Assembly (NCBI GenBank): GCA_028288445.1
Contig: JAQBNT010000062.1
Location: forward strand, 1-43,336
Source of the DNA: Hymenobacter sp.
Lineage (GTDB): Bacteria > Bacteroidota > Bacteroidia > Cytophagales > Hymenobacteraceae
Direction: 5' to 3'
DNA: 43,336 bases
In this document: piece by piece, positions 1 to 9,351 of the stretch
Numbering within the stretch: position 1 is the stretch's first letter
Layout: each line of letters opens with the position of its first letter
Notes under the pieces: model-generated
Seen by the model: the letters and a program-made list of their open reading frames with translations, nothing else
Database searches by the model: none
Told to the model about the DNA's origin: nothing
Position numbers and translations under genes: made by a program

Positions 1-1
1 G

Positions 2-1936
2 GGGTGGCACCCGTCCGGAGAGCCTGAACCGGGTCACCTCTTTGTCGAGAAACGGCTTCTTGCCTTGCATCTTCTCTCTACGAGCCGCGAACCTTCGCAG
101 AACAGGACTTCTGCAACAGCCACGACCAAAAACAAAAACCAGGATGTGCTAGACTGGCTGCGTAAGCACTTGATAGGCGTTATCGAGATAAAAAACGAGG
201 ACGGCAAAGACACTGAAACCGTGTGGAATCAGCAGCTAAAGGCGTACCTGCGCGAAAGCGAGCGGGACTTTTGCCTCGGTGGCCTCTACGACAAAGACCG
301 CCTATGGCTGTTTCGCAAGCATCTAGGCAAGTACGTGCGCTTCTCTGACGAGTACAACACAAAAGGCCAGGACAGCGGCACCAAAGACCTGAGCCTGCAC
401 CTGCCCGACCCCTACCTCAACCTGCTGCCCTTTGAAAAGCTGCTGACCTGGGACCGACCCGCCAACATAGACCGCTCCCGGCGCACCATTCAGGACCTAG
501 ACGTGATTTCGGGCCTGCAATCGGCTCAGGTCAACACCTCCATGTCGGCCATTCTGCGCACGATGGACGAAAAGGGCCTTGTGAATCAGAAAGGCTACGA
601 AATCTTAGTGCAGATTCTGGCCCTGAAAATCTTTGACGAGAAGCGCAATGAGAAAACGCCCGGCCGCTTCCTAGACTTTTACCTCACCGACATCGAGCGC
701 CAGTACGAAAGTCTCTTGGACAAGCGCATTACGCCCCTGCTCAATCGCTTGGCCGGCCTGCGCCATGACGCCAGCAGCGAGTACACCCGCATTCTGGCCG
801 ACAACCCGCTTAATCCCAAAAACGCCAGCCACGTGGCCGTGCTGGTGGAAGTGGTGCGCCAGTTTCAGGATTTTTCGTTTGTGCGCTCCTATAAAACAGA
901 CCTCTACCAACTCGTTTTTCACCGCTTCGCTACGCAGTTTGCCAAAGACGCCAATGCCCAGTTTGTGACGCCACTGCCGCTGATTGATTTCCTGGTGCGC
1001 GTCGTGAACCCGCGCAACGGCGAAACCGTGATTGACCCCACCGTGGGCATCGCCGACTTCCTATCGGTGTCTTACGTCAACTCCAACAGCAAGCTGGATG
1101 ATGGCAACATCTTCGGCTTCGACATCGACGAGCAAATGGTGATGCTGGCCACGCTTAACATGCTGCTCAACGGCGACGGCAATGCCACCCTCGAAGCTCG
1201 CCCCGGCCAGGGCTCGATACTGACCAAGTTCGACCACACTGGCCAACTGCTCGACCTGCTGCCCGCCCACAACCGGAATGGGGAGTGGGATGAGCGCCCA
1301 GATGATAAGCGCCTCAAAAAATTCGACGTGGTGCTCACCAACCCTCCCTTTGGCGAAGACCGGGCCTGGCGCCCCACTGCCGCCGAATTGCCGTTGGCTG
1401 AATGCTATGAGCTGTGGAACGTGGCCCGCACCGGCGACAAGATTGATAAGGGCGTGATTTTCCTCGAAAACGCTGTGCGCATCCTCAAGCCCGGCGGCCG
1501 GCTCGGCATCGTGCTCTCCAACTCTATTGCCAGCATCGACCGCTGGGAGCAGGCCCGCAAGTGGCTGCTGACTCAGGTGCGCTTGGTGGCTATTTTCGAC
1601 CTGCCGGCCAATGTGTTTGCCGAAACTGGCGTGAATACCACCGTCATCGTGGCCTATAAGCCGCACACGGCCGAGGACTTGGCCCAGCTCAAGGCAAACA
1701 AATACCGAATTTTTATGCGCGACATCAAGCGTGTGGGGTACGAGGTACGCACCAGTAAGCGCGTGAAAACTTTCGTCAAACAATACAGCACCGACCCGCA
1801 TACATTGGCTGTGGTGGTTGATGCACAAGGTAACCCGATGCTGGACGAAGAATTTTCGCAAACCGTCGAAGCGTTCCAAACTTGGTGTTTGGGTCAGGAA
1901 GAAGCTCTCCAGACAGGTTTTATCAAAGTAAAATAG
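2..1936 (+). CDS. N6-adenine DNA methylase with nuclease-like N-terminus (restriction-modification), 5'-partial
   Basis: Methylates adenine in a target site chosen by the specificity subunit encoded next. Numbering from a TTG at 65, the SAM-binding motif DPTVGIADF starts near residue 324 and the adenine-methylase motif NPPF at residue 426. The frame stays open from base 2 to this TTG, with no ATG, so the true start probably lies left of the window. Near the N-terminus, D27 and E41-I-K43 (in GVIEIKNEDG) resemble a PD-(D/E)xK nuclease core of the HsdR-N type. A nuclease-methylase polypeptide paired with an S subunit is the BcgI-like arrangement; an ordinary HsdM with a separate HsdR upstream is the alternative. 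The methylase call is firm; the nuclease reading is inference. Confidence 0.87.
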   Translation, partial: GWHPSGEPEPGHLFVEKRLLALHLLSTSREPSQNRTSATATTKNKNQDVLDWLRKHLIGVIEIKNEDGKDTETVWNQQLKAYLRESERDFCLGGLYDKDRLWLFRKHLGKYVRFSDEYNTKGQDSGTKDLSLHLPDPYLNLLPFEKLLTWDRPANIDRSRRTIQDLDVISGLQSAQVNTSMSAILRTMDEKGLVNQKGYEILVQILALKIFDEKRNEKTPGRFLDFYLTDIERQYESLLDKRITPLLNRLAGLRHDASSEYTRILADNPLNPKNASHVAVLVEVVRQFQDFSFVRSYKTDLYQLVFHRFATQFAKDANAQFVTPLPLIDFLVRVVNPRNGETVIDPTVGIADFLSVSYVNSNSKLDDGNIFGFDIDEQMVMLATLNMLLNGDGNATLEARPGQGSILTKFDHTGQLLDLLPAHNRNGEWDERPDDKRLKKFDVVLTNPPFGEDRAWRPTAAELPLAECYELWNVARTGDKIDKGVIFLENAVRILKPGGRLGIVLSNSIASIDRWEQARKWLLTQVRLVAIFDLPANVFAETGVNTTVIVAYKPHTAEDLAQLKANKYRIFMRDIKRVGYEVRTSKRVKTFVKQYSTDPHTLAVVVDAQGNPMLDEEFSQTVEAFQTWCLGQEEALQTGFIKVK

Positions 1937-1945
1937 CCGCCTTCT

Positions 1946-3430
1946 ATGCGTTACACCACCGTCCCTACCGAAGTTACCTGGGAAGAATTAGTCGATAATC
2001 AACATTCGCTGGCTCCATCAAAATATCCCTACTTTGTCCCCAACCCGACTACTCGCTACCTCCCCCTTGACCAAGCCGGAAAATTCGTAAATGACCGAGT
2101 AGATTTAAGCAGACTGGACTTCTATCATTATGTTGAAATTGGTGATTTGAATCCGAACTCTGGTGCGGTTGAATCGGCTATTTACCAGGGCGGCGAAGTT
2201 CCAGCTGAATCACCGCAAGGCATTCAGCCAGGGGATATTTTGATTTCCACGGTGCGAACCTACCGCCGGGGCATTGGTATGGTAACCGAGCGAATGGCCG
2301 ACCAAGTTTGTTCGCCTGCTATTCTGATTGTACGGGCAGCCGCTCCCGACCTGACGATGGAATACTTGTTCGCGTTTTTACGAAGCGACTTGTTTATTGA
2401 GCAGGTATTGGCTTTTGAAACCAGAGGCGTTTACCCCCGGCTAGACGACAATGCTACCCGTAACATCCTAGTCCCACTACCCAAGCAAGATGACGTACTG
2501 GAATACGTGGGCTTGTTGGTCAGGGCCGCTACTGCTAAAGAGGACGAAATCCGTAGCCGACACCGGCAGATTCTTGACGGTATCAGACATGAGCTAGCCG
2601 ATAATCAAAAGCCTAATACGTTCGCTTACAATGAGCCTACAGTTGAGGAAGTATTACGAATTGGCCGCTTCGATACAGGTTTGTACACCCAAGTTTTCAA
2701 GCAACACAATTTTTCGGTCCTCAACTACCGGCACGGACATAAAAGCCTGCCCGACCTGGGCTTTCAGGCCGCACGGGGCACAAGCTTGGAAATAAAAGCC
2801 CTCGGCACTCGCATGGACAGTGACGTGCCACTCCCCGGTTATTACCAATTATTGATACCCGCTAACATCTCCGACTATGGCACCGAAGACCGCAGTGCCT
2901 ATATCGGCACTCCCACCAAACTGAAAACCATTCGGCGGGGCGACATCATCTTTGGTGGCGAAGGCTTTGGGAAGGGGCGCTGCCTAGTGGTGTGTGAGGA
3001 CGTGGACAACATTGCCACCAATTACCACGGCATCCGCATTTACAAGCCCGAGGCTAGCCTGACAGAAAGCATTTTCATTCGGTGCTTCCTCAGCTACTGG
3101 CGCTCGTTGGGAATGATTGATTACATCGGAGTAGGCGGGTCGGGCGGGCACTGCGCCCCTTCATACTTCTACCTCATAGAAACCCCCCTCTTCCCCGAAG
3201 CCGTTCAGGAAGCCATTGCGGCCCTTTACCACACGCCCGGCGTGGCCTACGCCACCCCGGCGGCCCTCAACCTAGTCTCCTTTGCCGCAGCCGATGCCGC
3301 TTTCACGGCAGCGGCCGGAATCGTGGAGTTAGACCTTGCCGCCAAGCGCCTGCGGGCGCGGCTTGATGCGGTGCTGGACGCCATTGCGCGGGACGTACCT
3401 GTGGCAGTCGGCTTCGATTTTCTGGGGTGA
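1946..3430 (+). CDS. hsdS: restriction-modification specificity (S) subunit
   Basis: DNA-recognition subunit that would direct the methylase encoded 10 bp upstream; the spacing implies one operon. The 494-residue protein shows the usual two-lobed plan. The first target-recognition domain ends in RNILVPLPKQDDVLEYV, followed by a helical spacer rich in charged residues (about 190-220). The second lobe contains GDIIFGGEGFGKGRCLV and ends in a similar helical conserved region. The length is slightly above the usual 400-450. S subunits diverge fast, so the recognition sequence cannot be predicted. The gene is followed at once by a strong inverted repeat. Confidence 0.85.
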   Translation: MRYTTVPTEVTWEELVDNQHSLAPSKYPYFVPNPTTRYLPLDQAGKFVNDRVDLSRLDFYHYVEIGDLNPNSGAVESAIYQGGEVPAESPQGIQPGDILISTVRTYRRGIGMVTERMADQVCSPAILIVRAAAPDLTMEYLFAFLRSDLFIEQVLAFETRGVYPRLDDNATRNILVPLPKQDDVLEYVGLLVRAATAKEDEIRSRHRQILDGIRHELADNQKPNTFAYNEPTVEEVLRIGRFDTGLYTQVFKQHNFSVLNYRHGHKSLPDLGFQAARGTSLEIKALGTRMDSDVPLPGYYQLLIPANISDYGTEDRSAYIGTPTKLKTIRRGDIIFGGEGFGKGRCLVVCEDVDNIATNYHGIRIYKPEASLTESIFIRCFLSYWRSLGMIDYIGVGGSGGHCAPSYFYLIETPLFPEAVQEAIAALYHTPGVAYATPAALNLVSFAAADAAFTAAAGIVELDLAAKRLRARLDAVLDAIARDVPVAVGFDFLG

Positions 3431-3438
3431 GCAGCCAG

Positions 3439-3497
3439 GCCGTACAGCAGGTAGGCTATTTGTTGAGAAGTCAATAATACCCTACCTGCTGTACGGC
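3439..3497. terminator. 17-bp perfect inverted repeat between convergent genes
   Basis: Arms at 3439-3455 and 3481-3497 are perfect reverse complements separated by 25 bases. The element fills the gap between the S subunit and the convergent TonB receptor, so it is probably a bidirectional terminator. The loop is long and there is no clear U-tract, so a dispersed palindrome is possible. Confidence 0.6.
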
Positions 3498-3505
3498 GCA
3501 ACGGC

Positions 3506-5740
3506 TCAATCCGGCCGCACATTCAAGTCCACTTTCGTCTTATTAATGGAGATGAACACGCCCACGAACAGCATCCTCGGTGCGGGCGGCAGCACCGCCG
3601 CGCTGCGGAACTGCCCGCCGGCATCGGCCGCGCCGGCGAAGGTGTAGCCGTAGATGTTCTGACGGTTGAGCACGTTGCTGGCCGAGACGTAGACGATGGT
3701 GAACTGCTTAAACAGGTGCGTGAGGTAGCTCACGTTCAGGCTCAGGTCCTGGTAGGCGGGCAGGGTGGCCTGGTTGTAGCCGGGCTGGTTGGGGTCGTAG
3801 TAGCGGCGGCCGCTGCCGTAGCTGTAGGTGAAGCCGAACTGGGTGTGCATGCGGGCCACGTAGTACTTGCCCACCACGCTCAGGTTGTGCCGGGCGGCAA
3901 AGGTGGGAATGGCGGCCACGGGGTCGGCCCGGTACTGGCGGCGGGTGTCGAGGAAGCCGTAGCTCACCCAGTAATCGGCCATTTTGAAGGTGCTGCGGTC
4001 CCGGAACAGCACGTCGAGGCCCCGGGCGTAGCCACTGCCGGCGTTCTGGTAGCCGGCCGGGTTGAAGATGTTGGCGCGGTCGTAGGTCACGAGCTGGCGG
4101 TAGTTTTTCTGGTACAGCTCGGCGCGCAGGGTGCGGTCGTTCACGGTGCGCTCGTACAGCAGGCTGTAGTGCTCGGCCCGCTCGAAGTTGAGGGCGTGGC
4201 TGACGCGGAGCAGGTCGGTGGTGGGCGTTTGGTAGAAGTAGCCCCAGGCGGCCGAAAGCTGGCTGTGCTCACCGGTTTTGTAGGCCAGGCCCAGGCGCGG
4301 CGCGGCGTTGAACTGCTGCAGCAGCGCCGAATACTCGGCCCGCGCCCCCACGCGGGCGGCCAGGCGGTGGCTCAGCACCAGCTCACTTTCCGCGAAGCCC
4401 GCGCCGCGCTGCTCGTCCACGGCCAGGGCCAGCGTAGGGGCTTCGGCCGAAACCTGGTACTGCTGGCGGTAGCGCTGGGCGTAGCCTTCGAGGCCCATTT
4501 TGAGGTTGAACCAGGTGCTGGCCGAGTCGTTGGTGAGCACCAGCCGGGCCACGGCCGACTGGTCGAGGTCGCGCACCGATTGCACGTCGGGCCGAATCAG
4601 GTTGTCGTCCACGGTCAGGGCCAGGCCGGTGTTCAGGCTCCAGCCGTGCCGCAGCGGGGCCCGGTAGGTGGCGTTGAGGTAGGCATTGTCGTTGCCGAGC
4701 GTGACGGGGTGGCCGTTGGTGGCGTAGGCGGGGCTGGGGTCGGGCTGGCGCAGGGCCAGGCGCTGGCGGCTGTAGGTGCTGTATATTTTCAGCATTCCGG
4801 CCTCCCCTACCTTGTGGGCCACTTTCAGCGAGCCGCCCAGGGCCAGCGGGGCCTTGTCCCAGCCCAGGTTCTGGGGCACGAGGTTGTAGTAGGGCGCGAG
4901 GTTGGTGTAGTCGGCGCTCACGGCCACCGAGGTGCGGTCCCAGCGCCGGGTGCGGCCCAGGCTGCCGCCCACCGACATCACCCACACGCTCGACTGCGTC
5001 TCAGGAGCCAAATCCGTCGAGTTCTGCACCACCACGGCGCTCAGGGCCTGCCCGTACTCGGCCGAGTAGCCGCCCGTGCTAAACACCAGCCCTTTGAATA
5101 GGAAGGGCGAAAATCGGCCCCGCGCCGCCACATTCGGCACCGCGCCGGCGTAGGGCGTCTGCACCGGCAGGCCGTCGACGTAGTATTTGGTTTCCGAAGC
5201 CGCCCCGCCGCGCACGAACAGCTTGCCGTCCTCCCCCACCCGCGTGGTGCCGGGCAGGGCGTTGAGGGCCCCGGCCACGTCGCCGAGCGCGCCGGCCGTG
5301 GTCACGATGTCGAGGGGCTTGAGCAGGGTGCCGCGCTTGGTATCGCTGGCTTCGAAAGCCCCGGCCGTCACCACCACGTCGCCGAGGGCGGCGGGGTTCA
5401 GTTTCAGCCGGATGTTGGGCAGCGAAATCGGGCCTTCGCCCAGCTTCACCAGCAGCTCCTGCGGCACGTAGCCGATGAAGCTCACCACGAGCACAGCCGA
5501 CCCGGCGGCGCGGTCGGTGCGGAAATCGAAGCGGCCGAGCGAGTCGGTGCTGGCCCCGTCGAAGGTGGTTTTCAGGAACACGTTCACCCCCGGCAGGGGC
5601 TGGCCGGCGGCATCGCGCACGGTGCCGCGCAGGCGGGTTGGGGCGGTGCTGGGTTGGTGGGTGGGGGGAGTGGCGGATTGGGCCAGGGCGGCGGGGGCGG
5701 CGCTCAGCAGCAGGAGCAGCGGGAGTAGCGAGTGTTTCAT
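3506..5740 (-). CDS. TonB-dependent outer-membrane receptor
   Basis: Outer-membrane gated porin for an unidentified substrate. The 744-residue protein begins with a Sec signal peptide (hydrophobic run after MKHS, cleavage near AALAQ, residue 21). A carboxypeptidase-regulatory-like domain follows at about 36-115 (LRGTVRDAAGQPLPGVNVFL). The plug domain is at about 120-235 and includes LFVRGG and YYVDGLPVQTPY. The remainder is beta-barrel with alternating aromatic strands. No SusD-like lipoprotein, TonB or transport operon lies nearby, so it is an orphan receptor rather than a polysaccharide-utilisation locus. It converges with the S subunit across an inverted repeat and diverges from the PAS gene. 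Confidence 0.9.
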   Translation of the reverse strand: MKHSLLPLLLLLSAAPAALAQSATPPTHQPSTAPTRLRGTVRDAAGQPLPGVNVFLKTTFDGASTDSLGRFDFRTDRAAGSAVLVVSFIGYVPQELLVKLGEGPISLPNIRLKLNPAALGDVVVTAGAFEASDTKRGTLLKPLDIVTTAGALGDVAGALNALPGTTRVGEDGKLFVRGGAASETKYYVDGLPVQTPYAGAVPNVAARGRFSPFLFKGLVFSTGGYSAEYGQALSAVVVQNSTDLAPETQSSVWVMSVGGSLGRTRRWDRTSVAVSADYTNLAPYYNLVPQNLGWDKAPLALGGSLKVAHKVGEAGMLKIYSTYSRQRLALRQPDPSPAYATNGHPVTLGNDNAYLNATYRAPLRHGWSLNTGLALTVDDNLIRPDVQSVRDLDQSAVARLVLTNDSASTWFNLKMGLEGYAQRYRQQYQVSAEAPTLALAVDEQRGAGFAESELVLSHRLAARVGARAEYSALLQQFNAAPRLGLAYKTGEHSQLSAAWGYFYQTPTTDLLRVSHALNFERAEHYSLLYERTVNDRTLRAELYQKNYRQLVTYDRANIFNPAGYQNAGSGYARGLDVLFRDRSTFKMADYWVSYGFLDTRRQYRADPVAAIPTFAARHNLSVVGKYYVARMHTQFGFTYSYGSGRRYYDPNQPGYNQATLPAYQDLSLNVSYLTHLFKQFTIVYVSASNVLNRQNIYGYTFAGAADAGGQFRSAAVLPPAPRMLFVGVFISINKTKVDLNVRPD

Positions 5741-6074
5741 GGCGGTGGGCGGTTTGATGGCTCAAAGGTGCCCGCAGACCTCCCCCGCGTTCAACTTCCC
5801 GTTGCCGAACCGTCGGATGGCGTGGATGAACCGTCGAGCCGGGCGATGGATTGACCGAGAATTTCTGACAATCCAGCCTCAAAAATTGGATAATTCCAAC
5901 CGTATCGACCCGCAGTTCGTATCCTTAATAGAAGCTCCTCAGTTGGCACCAATTGCCCAGGGCTTTAAGCGGCGCTTGCCCCTGACTAACGGCCTAAACC
6001 GCCCTTCCCCGCCTTCACGCCATCCTCACCCCTGCCGGCCGACGTTTGCGGCCCCTATCCATTTAGCACGCTTT
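5741..6074. other. 334-bp divergent intergenic region
   Basis: Lies between the divergent TonB receptor and the first triple-PAS gene and should hold both promoters. No clean TAnnTTTG box was found. The one distinctive short element is a palindrome at 5886-5899 (TTGGA-TAAT-TCCAA), in a locally AT-rich stretch, which could be an operator. The upstream in-frame extension of the PAS frame through this region has no domain similarity and is not taken as coding. Confidence 0.4.
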
Positions 6075-7385
6075 ATGGCTGATACCTCTCTGCCCATCGA
6101 TTACCAGGCCCTGTTCCAGGCCCTCCCCGGCTCCTACCTGCTGCTGGCCCCCGATGGCACCGTGCTCGATAACTCCGACCAGCACGTGGGCGTGTCGCTC
6201 CGCACCCGGGAGCAGGCCGTGGGCCGCAATATTTTCGACGCCTACCCTTCGGCTCCCGAAAGCCAGCGCGACCTGGCCGCCTCGCACGAGCAGGTGCGCC
6301 GCACGTTGCGCCCCGACATTATGCCCCTGCTGCGCTACGACCTGGAACGTCCCGCCGAGCAAGGCGGCGGCATCGAGGAGCGGTACTGGCAAGTCACCCA
6401 CTTTCCCCTGCTCGATGCCCGGGGCCAGCTGCAGTACATCCTGCAAATGCCGCAGGATGTGACCGCCGCCCACCGCGCCAACCGCGCCGCCGCCGAAGCC
6501 CAGCAGGCCCTCGACGAATCGCAGCAGCGCACTGCGTTTATTCTCGAAAGCCTGCCCGTGCTGGTCTGGACCAACCGCCCCGACGGCACCCCCGACTACT
6601 TCAACAACCGCTGGCTGGAGTTCACGGGCAAAACCCAGCAGGAGATGCAGGCCATCGACTGGACCGAAATCACCCACCCCGACGACCGGCCCGGCCTGCT
6701 GGCGGGCTGGGCCACGGCCCTGGCTGACGGTGCCCCCTTCCAGTACGAATACCGCCTGCGCCGCCACGACGGCCAATACCGCTGGCTGCTCATCCGCAAC
6801 TCGCCCCGGCGCGACGCCGCCGGCCACATCACCATGTGGGTAGGCGCGGCCAACGACATCCACGAGCAGCGCCAGATGGTGCAGGAGCTGCTGCACGCCA
6901 ACGAGCACCAGGCCGCCCTCTCCGAGCAGGCCTACCAGCAGTACCAGAAGGCCGAAAGTCAGCGCGAAACCTACGAAAACCTGTTTGCCCAGGCTCCGGC
7001 CCTCATCTGCATCCTGCGCGGGCCGGCGCACCAATACGAGTTCGTGAACCCGCGCTACCAGCAGCTGTTCCCGCACCGCCAACTGGTGGGCCTCCCCGTG
7101 GCCGACGCCCTGCCCGAACTCAAAGACCAGGGCATTATTCCGCTCCTGGATAACGTGTACCAGACCGGCGAAACCTTCGAAGCGCACGAGTTGCCCCTGC
7201 AGCTCGTGCGCGACGCCAGCGGCGAGCTGCGCACCGATTACTTCAACTTCACCTACCAGCAGTTCCGCGAAAACGGCCAGCCCGCCGGCATCATGGTCTT
7301 TGCCTACGAGGTTTCTGACCTCGTGCGTGCCCGCCAGGTGCTGGAAAAGCTCCGCGATGCCGGCCCCGATGCCCCATTGGCCTGA
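6075..7385 (+). CDS. triple-PAS sensory protein without output domain (copy 1)
   Basis: Predicted cytosolic sensor of 436 residues, with no signal peptide or membrane segment. Three PAS domains lie at about 8-130, 153-262 and 302-425. The second is the PAS_3 type, with HPDD, YRLRRHDGQYRWLL and the exit GAANDIHEQRQ. A helical coiled linker (about 262-300, rich in Q/E/A) joins PAS2 to PAS3. In related Hymenobacter sensors such PAS strings lead into HisKA/HATPase; here the protein ends about 10 residues after PAS3 with no kinase, cyclase or HTH. The ATG at 6075 matches the start of the paralogue at 7975. It is followed 101 bp later by the CZB-like gene, and both are duplicated immediately downstream. 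It probably signals by protein-protein contact. Confidence 0.85.
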   Translation: MADTSLPIDYQALFQALPGSYLLLAPDGTVLDNSDQHVGVSLRTREQAVGRNIFDAYPSAPESQRDLAASHEQVRRTLRPDIMPLLRYDLERPAEQGGGIEERYWQVTHFPLLDARGQLQYILQMPQDVTAAHRANRAAAEAQQALDESQQRTAFILESLPVLVWTNRPDGTPDYFNNRWLEFTGKTQQEMQAIDWTEITHPDDRPGLLAGWATALADGAPFQYEYRLRRHDGQYRWLLIRNSPRRDAAGHITMWVGAANDIHEQRQMVQELLHANEHQAALSEQAYQQYQKAESQRETYENLFAQAPALICILRGPAHQYEFVNPRYQQLFPHRQLVGLPVADALPELKDQGIIPLLDNVYQTGETFEAHELPLQLVRDASGELRTDYFNFTYQQFRENGQPAGIMVFAYEVSDLVRARQVLEKLRDAGPDAPLA

Positions 7386-7486
7386 TTTGTGGTAGGCCGC
7401 CCGCAACCATTGTAGCGGTTGGCGGCTCCTCATTCGCCACTCCCCGGCCCTGTGGCCACCCTTCTATTCGTTCTATACCCTCCTAT

Positions 7487-7846
7487 ATGCCTCTTACTTC
7501 GTTCGACTTTCAGCAGGCCCGCGTGAAGCAGGTGCTCTTTAAGTCGCGGCTGCGCTCCGTGCTCTACGGCGTGCGAGAGGCCGAAGCCAGCCTCTTTTCG
7601 CCCCAGGAAAACCCGCTGGGCCAGTGGCTGCAAACGGTGCTCCAGCCCCAGCACGGCACCCACCCCGAGGTGCGCGAGCTCGACCGCACCGTGCAGCAGA
7701 TGCTGCGCACCGGCCAGGACCTGGCCACCCGCTACCAGCGCGGCCACATCGAGGAAGCCCGCACCGGCCTCGACCAAATCAACTCCTTTGCCGACCGCAT
7801 CGAAAACCTGCTCCTTTCGCTGGAACGCGGCCTGGCCGTGGCCTAA
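7487..7846 (+). CDS. CZB-like small protein lacking zinc ligands (copy 1)
   Basis: Soluble all-helical protein of 119 residues. Its layout matches the chemoreceptor zinc-binding (CZB) domain: an FK-x-RLR-x3-YG helix, then LGQWL, then LDRT...GQDLA, then a C-terminal helix with LDQIN. The four residues that bind zinc in CZB domains are all replaced: Q15 for the first His, N42 for the Cys before LGxW, and V69 and L73 for the two remaining His. If the alignment holds, this is a CZB fold turned into a zinc-independent partner or sensor. It follows the triple-PAS gene in both copies of the module, so the two products probably act together. The CZB relation rests on motif comparison by eye. Confidence 0.75.
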   Translation: MPLTSFDFQQARVKQVLFKSRLRSVLYGVREAEASLFSPQENPLGQWLQTVLQPQHGTHPEVRELDRTVQQMLRTGQDLATRYQRGHIEEARTGLDQINSFADRIENLLLSLERGLAVA

Positions 7847-7856
7847 ACTCGCCTAC

Positions 7857-7887
7857 CGGCCGGCTTTGCGCAATGCGGAGCCGGCCG
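7857..7887. terminator. hairpin terminator between the two PAS/CZB-like modules
   Basis: A 9-bp GC-rich stem (7857-7865 with 7879-7887) with a 13-base loop starts 10 bp after the stop of the first CZB-like gene and is followed by TACTTTT. It suggests the two copies of the module are separate transcription units. Confidence 0.6.
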
Positions 7888-7974
7888 TACTTTTAAGGCC
7901 CCCAAGGCCCCGGTGCCGGGCTGCCGGCCCTTTCTGCTTGTATTGTATTGCGTTTCGTTTCCCCGTTTGACAAC

Positions 7975-9300
7975 ATGACTGCTTTCGTTGCCACCCCCGA
8001 TTATCAGCGCCTGTTTCGCTCCCTGCCCGAAAACCTGCTGCTGATGATGCCCGATGCCACCATCGTCGACAACACCGACGGCCACGTGGAAGCATCCCTC
8101 AAGCCCCGGGCCGAGGTGGTGGGCAAAACGCTGTTCGAAGCCTTCCCGTCGGTAGACCAGAACGAGGGCGACGTCATTTTCCAGTCGCACGAGCATGTGC
8201 GCCAGCACCACGCGCCGCACACCATGCCCCTCATTCGCTACGACCTGGCCGTGCCGGCCGAGCAGGGCGGCGGCTTCGAGGAAATGTACTGGCAGGCCAC
8301 CCACTACCCCATCCTGAACGAGCAGGGCGAGCTGGAGTACATCCTGCAACGCACCCAGAACGTGACCGAGGCGCACCGCGCCGCCCTGCGCGCCGCCCAG
8401 GTGCAGCGCGACCTCGACGAAGCCCAGGACCGCACCCGCTTCATCCTCGAAAACCTGCCCGTCCTCATCTGGACGGCCACCGCCGACGGCCACCGCGACT
8501 ACTTCAACTCCCGCTGGCTCAGCTTCACCGGCAAGCCATTGGAAGAGCAAACCGGCCTGCAATGGGCCGACAGCCTGCACGAGGAAGACCGCGCCCGCGT
8601 GCTCGAATCCTGGAAGCACTCCACCGAAACCGGCGACATGTACCAGGTGGAATACCGCCTGCGCCGCCACGACGGCCAGTACCGCTGGATTCTGGTGCGC
8701 GCCGTGCCCCGCCGCGCCGCCGACGGCCACATCACCATGTGGGTGGGCGGGGCCACCGACATCCACGAGCAGCGCCAGATGGTGCAGGAGCTCCTCACCG
8801 CCAACGAGCACCAGGCCACCCTCTCCGAGCAGGCCTACCAGATGTACCAGAAGGCCGAAGGCCAGCGCGAAACCTACGAAAGCCTGTTCACGCAGGCCCC
8901 GGCCATGATTTGCATTCTGCGCGGGGCCGAGCACCGCTACGAATTCGTGAACCCGGCCTACCAGCAGCTCTTCCCGCACCGCCAGCTGGTGGGCCGCACC
9001 GTGCCCGAAACCGTGCCCGAAGTCAAAGACCAGGGCATCATCGACATCTTGGATAAGGTGTACCGCACCGGCGAAACCTTCTACGGCAACGAGCTGCTGA
9101 TGCAGTTGGAGCGCGATGCCAGCGGCACGCTGAAAGACACGTATTTGAACTTCATCTACCAGCAGTTCCGCGAAAACGGCCAGCCGGCCGGCATCATGGT
9201 CTTCGCTTTTGAAGTAACCGACCTGGTGAAGGCCCGCAAAGCCCTGGAACAGGTGCGCGACGCCGCCGCCGATGCCCTCGGCACTGTCACAGCCGGCTAA
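7975..9300 (+). CDS. triple-PAS sensory protein without output domain (copy 2)
   Basis: Close paralogue of the protein at 6075-7385, with the same order of three PAS domains (about 8-130, 155-265, 305-430) in 441 residues and again no kinase, GGDEF or DNA-binding domain. Long stretches are near-identical, especially the PAS2 core YRLRRHDGQYRW, the linker EQRQMVQELL and the PAS3 segment QFRENGQPAGIMVFA. PAS1 is the most divergent part, for example MMPDATIVDNTDGHVEAS against LAPDGTVLDNSDQHVGVS, consistent with the copies sensing different inputs. The ATG at 7975 aligns with the copy-1 start; an upstream TTG at 7948 is less likely. The second CZB-like gene follows 51 bp later. Confidence 0.85.
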   Translation: MTAFVATPDYQRLFRSLPENLLLMMPDATIVDNTDGHVEASLKPRAEVVGKTLFEAFPSVDQNEGDVIFQSHEHVRQHHAPHTMPLIRYDLAVPAEQGGGFEEMYWQATHYPILNEQGELEYILQRTQNVTEAHRAALRAAQVQRDLDEAQDRTRFILENLPVLIWTATADGHRDYFNSRWLSFTGKPLEEQTGLQWADSLHEEDRARVLESWKHSTETGDMYQVEYRLRRHDGQYRWILVRAVPRRAADGHITMWVGGATDIHEQRQMVQELLTANEHQATLSEQAYQMYQKAEGQRETYESLFTQAPAMICILRGAEHRYEFVNPAYQQLFPHRQLVGRTVPETVPEVKDQGIIDILDKVYRTGETFYGNELLMQLERDASGTLKDTYLNFIYQQFRENGQPAGIMVFAFEVTDLVKARKALEQVRDAAADALGTVTAG

Positions 9301-9308
9301 AACCGGCG

Positions 9309-9316
9309 TATCTTTG
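9309..9316 (+). promoter_or_regulatory. -7 box upstream of CZB-like copy 2
   Basis: TATCTTTG fits the Bacteroidota -7 consensus TAnnTTTG and lies 35 bp before the second CZB-like ATG. The small gene may therefore be expressed independently as well as with its PAS partner. No good -33 TTG is visible at the expected distance. Confidence 0.5.
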
Positions 9317-9351
9317 CGGTCAGTTCTGCTCGACTTTTTTAAGCCCCCAGC

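Noticed and set aside
3716-5101. 461-codon plus-strand frame inside the TonB receptor
   Set aside because: Val/Gly/Ala-rich shadow of a gene with clear signal peptide, plug and barrel on the other strand.
5475-6074. 200-residue N-terminal extension of the first PAS protein
   Set aside because: It overlaps the divergent TonB receptor, is low-complexity, and the paralogue starts at the position equivalent to 6075.
6063-7433. 456-codon minus-strand frame opposite the first PAS gene
   Set aside because: No domain content; antisense to conserved PAS motifs. The same holds for 7843-9612 on the minus strand.
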